Origin: Treponema sp.
GTDB taxonomy: Bacteria; Spirochaetota; Spirochaetia; Treponematales; Breznakiellaceae
Length of the DNA stretch: 14,095 nt
Assembly (NCBI GenBank): GCA_031268125.1
Contig: JAIRXT010000268.1
Location: 1 to 14,095, forward strand
Reading direction: 5' to 3'
The notes beneath the pieces were generated by a model. The model ran no database searches. It was not told the origin of the DNA and saw only the letters and a list, made by a program, of their open reading frames with translations. Positions within the stretch are counted from its first letter, which is position 1. Each line of letters opens with the position of its first letter. Positions 7,662 through 13,968 of this stretch are shown piece by piece. A program made the position numbers and the translations under genes.

Positions 7662-8522
7662 ATGGGCGGCCGCTGTTTTCCCCTGTGGACGGCCCCCCGT
7701 GTCATCGAAGAAACCGGCGCCTACGCGGTACTTTACAAGCCCCCCCGTATGTTCTCCGTTCCCCTGTCGGATGATCCGGCCGGCACCCTGCTGGGGTGGT
7801 TTGCCGGCCGCTGTCCCGCCGTTCTTGAGGCCGGAGGCCCCCGCAACCGGGAAGGGGGGCTGCTCCACCGCCTGGATGTTGAAACCGAGGGGCTGGTTCT
7901 CTGCGCGAAAACAAGGGAAGCCTTTGAATTCCTGCGCGCCCGGCAGACGGCGGGGGAATTCATCAAGGAGTACGGCGCCCTTGCCCACGGCGGAACGGCG
8001 GGGCCCGGTTTCCCGCCGCTTCCCCCGGCCCTTACCGGGGAAGGGCTTTTTCTTCACTTCCCCCTTTTGATCGAAAGCCGTTTCCGCCCCTGGGGGCCGG
8101 GAAGGAAGGCGGTAAGACCGGTGGTTCAGGGGCCGGCGGCCCCGGGGAAAAAGAACCGGCGGGAAATCGCCCGTTACGGGGACCATCCCTACCGGACGGA
8201 AATACTAAACGGCAAACCGCTTGCTTGCGGCCCGCAGGAAACCGGGGACCTGCATGTTTTCACAATCCGGCTCCGCCGGGGTTTCCGCCACCAGATCCGC
8301 TGTCATCTGGCATGGATAGGGGAACCGATCCTCAACGACGCCCTGTACGGCGGGAATTATTGTCCGGCTTACCGCCCCTCCCCGCTGCCCGGAGAACCGG
8401 CGGCGGCGGAAGAAAGGGAAAAACGTCCCATTGCCCTGCGGGCCCAGGGATTCCGCTTTCCCGATCCCGCCACGGGAGCGGAACAGGAATACCGGCTGCC
8501 CGGCTTTACAGACGGAACATAA
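7662..8522 (+). CDS. Second RluA-family pseudouridine synthase, no S4 domain
   Basis: This gene starts two bases after the rluD stop. GGAG at 7647-7650 is the nearest ribosome site. The 286-residue protein lacks an S4 domain and begins directly with the catalytic fold (AVLYKPPRMFSVP). The nucleophile is D72 in LLHRLDVETEGL. The C-terminal motif is RRGFRHQIRCHLAWIG followed by ILNDALYGG, where RluD has GRTHQLRVH. Between these, residues about 110-175 form a Gly/Pro-rich insertion longer than in typical RluA proteins. The substrate uridine is unknown; it could be another rRNA or tRNA site. The first 15 residues and the tail after about 240 resemble nothing I recognise. It is convergent with folC, with eight bases between the stop codons. 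Confidence 0.88.
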   Translation: MGGRCFPLWTAPRVIEETGAYAVLYKPPRMFSVPLSDDPAGTLLGWFAGRCPAVLEAGGPRNREGGLLHRLDVETEGLVLCAKTREAFEFLRARQTAGEFIKEYGALAHGGTAGPGFPPLPPALTGEGLFLHFPLLIESRFRPWGPGRKAVRPVVQGPAAPGKKNRREIARYGDHPYRTEILNGKPLACGPQETGDLHVFTIRLRRGFRHQIRCHLAWIGEPILNDALYGGNYCPAYRPSPLPGEPAAAEEREKRPIALRAQGFRFPDPATGAEQEYRLPGFTDGT

Positions 8523-8542
8523 GGCGGGCCTCAACGGTTCCG
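8513..8542. terminator. Weak hairpin between converging genes, possible bidirectional terminator
   Basis: CGGAAC at 8513-8518 is complementary to GTTCCG at 8537-8542. AGGC (8522-8525) and GCCT (8528-8531) lie between them. The hairpin spans both stop codons of the convergent pair. Neither strand has a clear T-run after it, so it is a poor intrinsic terminator. The eight-base gap leaves no room for a better one, so transcripts from the two sides may overlap. Confidence 0.25.
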
Positions 8543-9919
8543 GCTTAAAATGTACTTTCGAATTTCCGCGGCCAGATAAAAAGAACCCGCTCCAAGGACG
8601 GGCAGGCCGGAGCTTTTTTCCAGGGCCAGTTCAACCGCCCGCACGGTATCGGGGATCAGCAGTAATTCTGTGTTTCCCCGCAGCTTTTCACCAAAGATCC
8701 GGTACAACTCCCCGGGATTGCTTTTTTTGAAGGTACCGGGGGTGGTAATAATAATGCGGGAAAAATGAGGCGCAAAAATCTCTGCCATAGCTGCGGCGCT
8801 TTTCCCGGCGGTACAGCCGAAAATCAGAATCCCCCCGCCGCCGTAGAGGGATAGAAACGTATCACGGCACTGTTCCGCGCTTTTGGGGGTGTGGGCGCCG
8901 TCGATGACCAGTTCGGGATTCTCCATGATCTGTTCAAACCGGGCGGGAAGGCTAAAATCTTCAAGCCCCCTCCGTATTTCTTCGGCCCCAATCCGGGGGT
9001 AAACCTGTTGTACGGCCAGCGCCGCAAGCCCCGCGTTGTAAGCCTGTACTTCCCCCGGAATTTTTACTGAAAAGCGCCCAAGATTCCCGCGGGGCAGGCG
9101 CAGATCGAATTGGGTGCCGGTCTTACATACCCGTATATCCCGGACTTCCGCAATGTCGGGGAAATACAGGAGGGGGGCGTCCTTAGCCAGGGCTTCCCTG
9201 CGGAACACCGCCAGGGCTTCATCCGTCTGGGCCGCAAGAACCAGGGGGGTATGGGCCTTGATGATCCCCGCCTTTTCCCCGGCGACAGCCTCCAGCGTGT
9301 TTCCCAGGTACTCGGTGTGTTCCAGTTCGATAAGGGTGATTACCGCTGCCTGGGGGCTGACGATGTTGGTGGCGTCCAGCCGCCCCCCCATGCCGGTCTC
9401 CACCACCAGGGCGTTGCAGCGGGCATAGCGGGCGCAAAGGAAAAAATAAAGAGTTATAAGCTCAAAAAAAGTAACGATTTCTCCGTCTTCCCGGGACGGA
9501 TCAAAAAGATGCGCCCCGGCTCCTCCCCGGCTGTACAGCTTTTTAACAAGCTGCGCCAGTTCTTTACCCGCTTCAACATACACTGTTTCATCAAAAAAAT
9601 AGTTCCCCAGGGTAATCCGTTCCCGCTTTTCCATCACATCGGGGGAACTATAACGGGCGGCCTTACAGCCCGCCGCGTTCAGAATGGCGGCTATCATTCC
9701 GGTAACCGATCCCTTCCCCTTTGATCCCGCCACGTGGATGGCCGGGGCGGCGGTTTCGGGATTACCGGCAAGATCGCACAGTACCTTCATTCGATCCAGG
9801 CGGAAACTTTTGTGGCTTTGTCCCCGGCCCAGGCCGATAAACCGGTTTATCCAGGCGAATACACCGGAGGAACCGGAAAATTCACCGGGTTCACCCGTAA
9901 GTAGTTCAGTCAGCGGCAT
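8531..9919 (-). CDS. folC: Folylpolyglutamate synthase / dihydrofolate synthase FolC
   Basis: FolC adds glutamate residues to tetrahydrofolates, and in some bacteria also joins glutamate to dihydropteroate, using ATP. The 462-residue product is a Mur-ligase-fold enzyme. The P-loop is GSKGKGS at 65-71, where many homologues have GTNGKGS. It is followed by SSPDVMEKRERI (the usual SPHL...ERI region) and VVETGMGGRLDATNIV, then a C-terminal ligase domain with VIDGAHTP. No folP or other folate gene is in the window, so whether the bifunctional activity is used is unknown. The start ATG at 9919-9917 has AGGA close upstream. This is the only complete minus-strand gene; it interrupts two plus-strand runs and is divergent from murC. 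Confidence 0.93.
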   Translation of the reverse strand: MPLTELLTGEPGEFSGSSGVFAWINRFIGLGRGQSHKSFRLDRMKVLCDLAGNPETAAPAIHVAGSKGKGSVTGMIAAILNAAGCKAARYSSPDVMEKRERITLGNYFFDETVYVEAGKELAQLVKKLYSRGGAGAHLFDPSREDGEIVTFFELITLYFFLCARYARCNALVVETGMGGRLDATNIVSPQAAVITLIELEHTEYLGNTLEAVAGEKAGIIKAHTPLVLAAQTDEALAVFRREALAKDAPLLYFPDIAEVRDIRVCKTGTQFDLRLPRGNLGRFSVKIPGEVQAYNAGLAALAVQQVYPRIGAEEIRRGLEDFSLPARFEQIMENPELVIDGAHTPKSAEQCRDTFLSLYGGGGILIFGCTAGKSAAAMAEIFAPHFSRIIITTPGTFKKSNPGELYRIFGEKLRGNTELLLIPDTVRAVELALEKSSGLPVLGAGSFYLAAEIRKYILSRNR

Positions 9920-9981
9920 TTTCCTATTCTAAAACAACGGCGGATGTTGCAAAAGGGGAATTGCCTGGAGTATGATCGGTT
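9920..9981. promoter_or_regulatory. Divergent promoter region between folC and murC
   Basis: This 62-base gap must drive both folC (minus) and murC (plus). The palindrome TTGCAA at 9947-9952 can serve as a -35 on either strand. Toward murC it is followed by 18 bases and TATGAT (9971-9976). Toward folC it is followed by 15 bases and TAGAAT. Both would put the transcription start at or within a few bases of the annotated start codon, so very short leaders or slightly different starts are implied. CTGGAG at 9965-9970 is the murC ribosome site if the leader begins earlier. The hexamers are imperfect and the call is tentative. Confidence 0.35.
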
Positions 9982-11472
9982 ATGGACTCCGCTATGGATT
10001 ACTCAGAACCCCGCTTGTCCGAATTTCTTGCCGTCCCCGGGTCCCGTGTATATTTTATCGGCATCAAGGGGACCGGGATGTGCGCCCTGGCGGAATTAAT
10101 GTCCGCCGGGGGGGTCCGCGTTTCCGGGTCCGACCGGGGCGATGTTTTTTATACCGACAGCATCCTTACGGCCCTGGGAATCCCCTATTATGAAAGTTTC
10201 TCCCCTTCTCATATTCAGGACGATTTTGATCTGGTCATATATTCGGCGGCCTACTCGTTTGAAAGCAACCCCGAAATGGCGGAAGCCCGGAACCGGGGTT
10301 TGGCTATTATGAAATACAGCGATGCCCTGGGCCTTTATTCGCGGAATTTTGATTCCTCCGGTATTGCGGGCGTCCACGGGAAGACCACCGTTACCGCCAT
10401 GTCGGGCCACCTTATCCGGGGCGCCGGACTTCCCGCCCAAATCCTTGCGGGAAGCGCCGTCAGGGGGTTTAATAACCGGTCTACCCTGAATTTGGGGAAC
10501 AAGTATTTTATCGCGGAAACCTGCGAATACCGGCGGCATTTCCTGTCGTTTCATCCCCGCAGAATCGTTCTTACCGCGGTGGAAAGCGATCATCAGGATT
10601 ACTACCCAACCTACGAATCTATCCGGGACGCATTTGTAGAATACCTGCGGCTCCTTCCCCGTGACGGGGAGCTTATCTATTGCGCCGATGATCCGGGGGT
10701 CCGGGAAGTAGTATCGCTGATAAAAAGTGAAGGTTCCCCGCCGGTTCTGGTTCCTTACGGCTTTACGGCGGAAGGCGGATACCGGATTCTTTCTTACAGG
10801 ATTCAGGGTGAACGGGCAAAGATGAAGCTGGCGGGTTTTCCCCTGGAGCTTTCGCTGCGCATTCCCGGCCGGCACGAGGCGTTAAACGCCGCCGCCGCCC
10901 TGGCCCTTACCTCATCCCTGGTGGACAGGGAATTCGGCGGGGGAACTGCGGGGAGAGGCTGGACGGAAAAACGGCGGGAACAGGTCCGCAGGGAGCTGGA
11001 GGAATTTTCCGGCTCCAAACGGAGGCAGGAAATTCTGGGGGAAGCGGGGGGCATTCTTTTTATGGATGACTACGGCCATCATCCCACGGCGATTGCCGTA
11101 ACGCTGGAGGGCCTGCGCTCGTTTTATCCCGGCAGGCGCATCATCGTCAGCTTCATGTCCCATACCTATACCAGAACCGCATCCCTGTTGGACGGCTTTG
11201 CCGAATCCCTTAACGGGGCGGATATCGTGTTTCTTCACAAAATATACGCATCGGCCCGGGAACAGTATTCCGGCGGCGTTACCGGCAGAACCCTTTTTGA
11301 GAAAACCTGTGAAAAAAGAGGCGGGGTGTATTATACCGATGATCCCCTTAAAGCGGAGGAACCGCTCAAGGGCATATTAAGGGCGGGGGATCTTTTTATT
11401 ACGATGGGGGCGGGGAACAACTGGCCGCTGGGGGAGAAGTTGTACCATTACTATCGCGGGCAGGGGGGATAA
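9982..11472 (+). CDS. murC: UDP-N-acetylmuramate--L-alanine ligase MurC (divergent form)
   Basis: MurC adds L-alanine to UDP-N-acetylmuramic acid with ATP, the first amino-acid step of peptidoglycan synthesis in the cytoplasm. The 496-residue protein has the MurC layout: Rossmann-like GIKGTGM at 27-33 with SGSD at 48-51, P-loop GVHGKTT at 130-136, ESDHQDYY at 201-208, and DDYGHHPTA in the C-terminal ligase domain. Two places differ from textbook MurC. The P-loop is GVHGKTT, not GTHGKTT, and the ADESDGSF region reads ETCEYRRHF (179-187). I take these as lineage variation in treponemes. An Mpl-like tripeptide ligase is the main alternative but fits less well in length and in the DHxDYY region. 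CTGGAG at 9965-9970 lies 11 bases before the ATG; ATG 9994 is an alternative start. Confidence 0.85.
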   Translation: MDSAMDYSEPRLSEFLAVPGSRVYFIGIKGTGMCALAELMSAGGVRVSGSDRGDVFYTDSILTALGIPYYESFSPSHIQDDFDLVIYSAAYSFESNPEMAEARNRGLAIMKYSDALGLYSRNFDSSGIAGVHGKTTVTAMSGHLIRGAGLPAQILAGSAVRGFNNRSTLNLGNKYFIAETCEYRRHFLSFHPRRIVLTAVESDHQDYYPTYESIRDAFVEYLRLLPRDGELIYCADDPGVREVVSLIKSEGSPPVLVPYGFTAEGGYRILSYRIQGERAKMKLAGFPLELSLRIPGRHEALNAAAALALTSSLVDREFGGGTAGRGWTEKRREQVRRELEEFSGSKRRQEILGEAGGILFMDDYGHHPTAIAVTLEGLRSFYPGRRIIVSFMSHTYTRTASLLDGFAESLNGADIVFLHKIYASAREQYSGGVTGRTLFEKTCEKRGGVYYTDDPLKAEEPLKGILRAGDLFITMGAGNNWPLGEKLYHYYRGQGG

Positions 11473-11477
11473 ATTCG

Positions 11478-12344
11478 ATGAACAGCATGACCGGCTATGC
11501 CTTCCGGGAACGGCAGGAAGAGGATTACAGTCTTTCTGTGGAATTGCGGGGATACAACAGCCGCTTCCTTGAAATTAATTTTTTCCTTCCGCCCTATTTT
11601 TCTTCCCTGGAGCGGCGCATTCGGGAGTTGATTACCCCGGTCTGTGTACGCGGCAGGGTCGATGTAACGGTCCGTTACCGGGATCAAAATTCCCCCTTCA
11701 AGGTAACGGTGAACCATGAGGCCGTAACGGCCTACCGGGACGCCTTTAACAGCCTGGCCGAAATTCTGGGCGCCGGTGAAAAACCGGATATTAAAACCCT
11801 GATAGACCGGGAGGGAGTGCTGGAGCTGGAATGGCTCCGGGACGAGGACCGGTATTGGCGGCGAATCGAAGGGCCCCTTACAACGGCATTGGATCTTTTT
11901 ACCGCGGAACGCTCCCGGGAAGGGCTGCATACACGGGAACATATTCTTTCCCAGATCGGCGTTATCGAAGCATCCTTACAACAGGTTGCCCTCCACGCGG
12001 ATGAGCTTGAGTCCCTCATAAAAGAAAATCTGCGCAGCCGCTTTTTTGAACTTCTGGGGGATGCTGTTGACGAAAATCGTGTCCTTGCGGAAACGGCAGT
12101 TTTACTGATGAAGCATACGATTGCAGAGGAAATTTCCCGGCTTCAGTCCCATTTGTCCGAATTCCGCGCAGAGGCGGAAAAAAATCCCCATCCCGGGAAA
12201 AAACTTGACTTTCTCAGCCAGGAGATGAACCGGGAAATAAATACTATCGGCTCCAAGACGCCCCATATTGAAGTAAGCCGCGCCGTGGTGGAAATGAAAA
12301 ACGCATTGGAAAATGTAAGGGAAGAACTTCGTAATGTGGAATAA
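11478..12344 (+). CDS. yicC: YicC family endoribonuclease
   Basis: The 288-residue product begins MNSMTGYA, the YicC hallmark (MIRSMTGFG in many homologues). The N-terminal domain contains VELRGYNSRFLEINFFLP (22-39). The C-terminal domain carries the strongest signature, EEISRLQSHLSEF (218-230) and KLDFLSQEMNREINTIGSK (242-260). YicC of Escherichia coli has been reported as an RNase taking part in small-RNA turnover; in other bacteria the role is little known. Length and end-to-end similarity match the family. It starts five bases after the murC stop, with a G-rich AGGGGGGAT ribosome site. Its last 11 bases overlap the next gene if that gene begins at 12334. Confidence 0.93.
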   Translation: MNSMTGYAFRERQEEDYSLSVELRGYNSRFLEINFFLPPYFSSLERRIRELITPVCVRGRVDVTVRYRDQNSPFKVTVNHEAVTAYRDAFNSLAEILGAGEKPDIKTLIDREGVLELEWLRDEDRYWRRIEGPLTTALDLFTAERSREGLHTREHILSQIGVIEASLQQVALHADELESLIKENLRSRFFELLGDAVDENRVLAETAVLLMKHTIAEEISRLQSHLSEFRAEAEKNPHPGKKLDFLSQEMNREINTIGSKTPHIEVSRAVVEMKNALENVREELRNVE

Positions 12345-12906
12345 TATTATGGACGGTAAAACGCGGGGAAAATGTAAGATTGCCATATCGGGAAAAAGCG
12401 GCTGCGGAAATACGACCGTAAGCAGGATAGTGGCGGAAACAATGGGCCTGCGTTTTATCAATTTTACGTTCAGAACTCTGGCGGAAGAACGGGGGATTAG
12501 CCTTAAAGACCTTTTGGGAAAGGCTTCCCGGGACGACAGTTGGGACCGGGAAGTTGACCGCCGCCAGACCGCCCTTGCGCGGGAAGAAGGGGGCTGCGTC
12601 CTGGGCTCCCGCCTGGCTATATGGATGCTGCCGGAAGCGGATCTAAAAGTGTACCTCCGGGCACGGGCGGAGACCAGGGCGGGGCGTATCGTGAAGCGGG
12701 AAGGGGGAAGCCTGGAGGAAGTAACGGCCTTTACCGCGGAACGGGACCGCCAGGACCGGGAACGGTATCTGCGGATTTATCAGATCGACAATGACGATTA
12801 CGGTTTCGCGGACCTGATAATCAATACGGATGATCTTACCCCTGATAAAATAGCCCTGCTCATAGTTGACGCCGCGGATGCCGGAGGAAAAGCAATCAAA
12901 ACATGA
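12334..12906 (+). CDS. Cytidylate-kinase-like protein with altered Walker A motif
   Basis: The 190-residue product has the P-loop NMP-kinase pattern of archaeal-type or short bacterial CMP kinases. It shows KIAISGKSGCGNTTVS (15-30), then FRTLAEERGI where CMP kinases have an FRxxA acceptor-site segment, CVLGSRLAIWMLPEADLKVYL, the lid-like sequence RAGRIVKREGG, and RYLRIYQIDNDDYGFADLIINTD near the end. In the Walker A motif GxxGxGK[ST] the lysine is replaced by Asn (N26), so normal nucleoside kinase chemistry is uncertain. CMP kinase makes CDP from CMP and ATP for nucleic acid and lipid precursors; here it may be an active variant, a regulatory relative, or a kinase for something else. ATG 12334 overlaps yicC; ATG 12349 (residue 6) is an equally reasonable start. 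The stop overlaps the next ATG by four bases. Confidence 0.82.
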   Translation: MWNNIMDGKTRGKCKIAISGKSGCGNTTVSRIVAETMGLRFINFTFRTLAEERGISLKDLLGKASRDDSWDREVDRRQTALAREEGGCVLGSRLAIWMLPEADLKVYLRARAETRAGRIVKREGGSLEEVTAFTAERDRQDRERYLRIYQIDNDDYGFADLIINTDDLTPDKIALLIVDAADAGGKAIKT

Positions 12907-13742
12907 GCGGCATTTCGTCCAAAGATACCGGCGTCTTTCAGGATGCCGTTTATTCCCATTACAAAAAGGAAGGGCGTGTTTTCCCCTGGCGGAATGATAC
13001 CCGGCCCTGGGGCGTTTTGGTGTCGGAATTCATGCTCCAGCAGACCCAAACGGCACGGGTCGTCCAGTACTGGACCGAATGGATGAAAGAATGGCCGACC
13101 GTAAAACTTTTCCACAAAGCAGCTATGGAAGACGCGCTGCGGGCCTGGAACGGCCTGGGCTACAACCGCCGCTGTTATCATCTTAAAGGCTGCGCCCGGA
13201 GAATTACCAACGAATACGACGGGGAAATACCGGATAAACCGGGAGACCTGGAACAGCTTCCCGGCATAGGCCCCTATACCGCCCGGGCGGTACCCTGCTT
13301 TGCCTACAATATCCCCACGGTTTTTATCGAGACCAACATCAGGGCGGCGGTTTTGCACTTTTTTTTCAAGGACGAAACCGGGGTAAAAGACAAGGAAATC
13401 ATCCCCGTTCTGGAAGCATGCCTTGACAGGACCAACCCCCGCAGATGGTATTACGCCCTTATGGATTACGGCGCCGCCCTTAAAAAACTTACCCCCAACC
13501 CGAATCGCCGCAGCGCCCACTATACCCGTCAATCGCCGTTCAAAGGTTCCTTCCGGCAGCTCCGGGGAGCCGTGCTGAGGGCCCTTGCCCAGGGACACGC
13601 GGGGGAAGAAGAATTGCAGGAGCGCAGCGGCATCGAAAACATTGTGGATCTGTACCAGGTAATAGAAGTTCTGGAAAAGGAACACCTGGTAGCCGAATCC
13701 AGGGGAATCTACCGGATTCGGGGCGAAAACGAACCGGAATGA
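12903..13742 (+). CDS. MutY-like HhH-GPD DNA glycosylase without iron-sulphur cluster
   Basis: The 279-residue protein resembles the catalytic domain of adenine glycosylase MutY, which removes adenine paired with 8-oxoguanine. Visible landmarks are FPWR (27-30), VSEFMLQQTQTARVVQYW (40-57, with E42 matching the catalytic Glu of MutY), AWNGLGYNRR (81-90) and the helix-hairpin-helix LPGIGPYTARAV (119-130). At the usual catalytic Asp position the motif is FIETNIR, giving Glu (E143). The four-cysteine cluster of MutY is absent: the only cysteines are scattered (91, 97, 132, 173). In its place is WYYALMDYGAALKK (182-195) and NRRSAHYTRQSPFKGSFRQLRGA. Residues about 218-275 look like a winged helix, not the MutY NUDIX-like C-terminal domain. 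I recall a widespread bacterial subfamily with these features, annotated as adenine glycosylase or, confusingly, HesB. Base specificity is open. Confidence 0.88.
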   Translation: MSGISSKDTGVFQDAVYSHYKKEGRVFPWRNDTRPWGVLVSEFMLQQTQTARVVQYWTEWMKEWPTVKLFHKAAMEDALRAWNGLGYNRRCYHLKGCARRITNEYDGEIPDKPGDLEQLPGIGPYTARAVPCFAYNIPTVFIETNIRAAVLHFFFKDETGVKDKEIIPVLEACLDRTNPRRWYYALMDYGAALKKLTPNPNRRSAHYTRQSPFKGSFRQLRGAVLRALAQGHAGEEELQERSGIENIVDLYQVIEVLEKEHLVAESRGIYRIRGENEPE

Positions 13743-13781
13743 CAGCATGAATGAAATGGTGGGCCAGTTCCAGAACTATAG

Positions 13782-13892
13782 CAGGAATGTATGCCGGAAG
13801 CAAGTTCTTGGCTTTCCTGCCGGGGGCAAACACACCGCGCAGGGCGGTGGATTTTTCCCCCGGCGCCCCGTGTTGCTTGGCATACATTGCTG
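13782..13892 (+). repeat. Nested inverted repeats, likely structured RNA or small palindromic element
   Basis: The outer arms are AATGTATGCC (13786-13795) and GGCATACATT (13879-13888), a perfect 10-base match. They extend outward by CAG (13782-13784) with CTG (13890-13892) across one G/G mismatch, and inward by AAGCAA (13798-13803) with TTGCTT (13873-13878) after a two-base bulge. A second perfect pair is GCCGGGGG (13819-13826) with CCCCCGGC (13857-13864). An innermost pair is CACCGC with GCGGTG. Together these make one long interrupted hairpin of 111 bases. It could be a 3'-end structure, an independent RNA or a short palindromic repeat element. I cannot match it to a named RNA family. Confidence 0.6.
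13833..13856 (+). terminator. Probable rho-independent terminator after the murC-to-glycosylase run
   Basis: CACCGC (13833-13838) and GCGGTG (13844-13849) form a six-base GC-rich stem with loop GCAGG, followed by GATTTTT (13850-13856). This is the usual stem plus T-tract pattern and lies about 90 bases after the glycosylase stop. It sits at the tip of the larger inverted repeat, whose GGGGG and CCCCC arms flank it, so the stem and the T-run could also be held in a longer fold. Confidence 0.45.
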
Positions 13893-13908
13893 ATAAAAGA
13901 CCAGCGAC

Positions 13909-13937
13909 ATGACAAATTTCCCGATAGGGGGTAGTAT
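13909..13937 (+). promoter_or_regulatory. Candidate promoter for tkt
   Basis: ATGACA (13909-13914, one mismatch from TTGACA) is followed by 17 bases and TAGTAT (13932-13937, two mismatches from TATAAT). Transcription would begin near 13944, leaving a leader of about 25 bases that contains the strong GGAGGAG ribosome site (13957-13963). If this is right, the inverted repeat at 13782-13892 lies upstream of the tkt transcript and is not part of its leader. Confidence 0.45.
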
Positions 13938-13968
13938 CAAGGCAGAATCGAACTGTGGAGGAGACATG

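Noticed and set aside
7470..8186. Long minus-strand open frame opposite the two pseudouridine synthases
   Set aside because: It spans the junction of two well-supported genes and has a low-complexity Gly/Arg/Pro composition typical of an antisense shadow.
9110..9724. 204-codon plus-strand open frame inside folC
   Set aside because: The minus-strand FolC has the full set of Mur-ligase motifs across this interval; the plus-strand frame has none.
12798..13748. 316-codon minus-strand open frame opposite the glycosylase gene
   Set aside because: The plus-strand product has intact HhH-GPD motifs from end to end. The antisense frame has no recognisable features.
13766..13777. Dyad AGTTC-CA-GAACT, considered as a repressor operator
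   Set aside because: It is a perfect 12-base dyad, but there is no promoter beside it and no match to an operator I can name. Such short dyads are expected by chance.
13743..13965. Thiamine diphosphate riboswitch before transketolase
   Set aside because: None of the conserved TPP-riboswitch core (CTGAGA, ACCTGAT and the flanking stems) is present, and the candidate tkt promoter lies downstream of the structured part.
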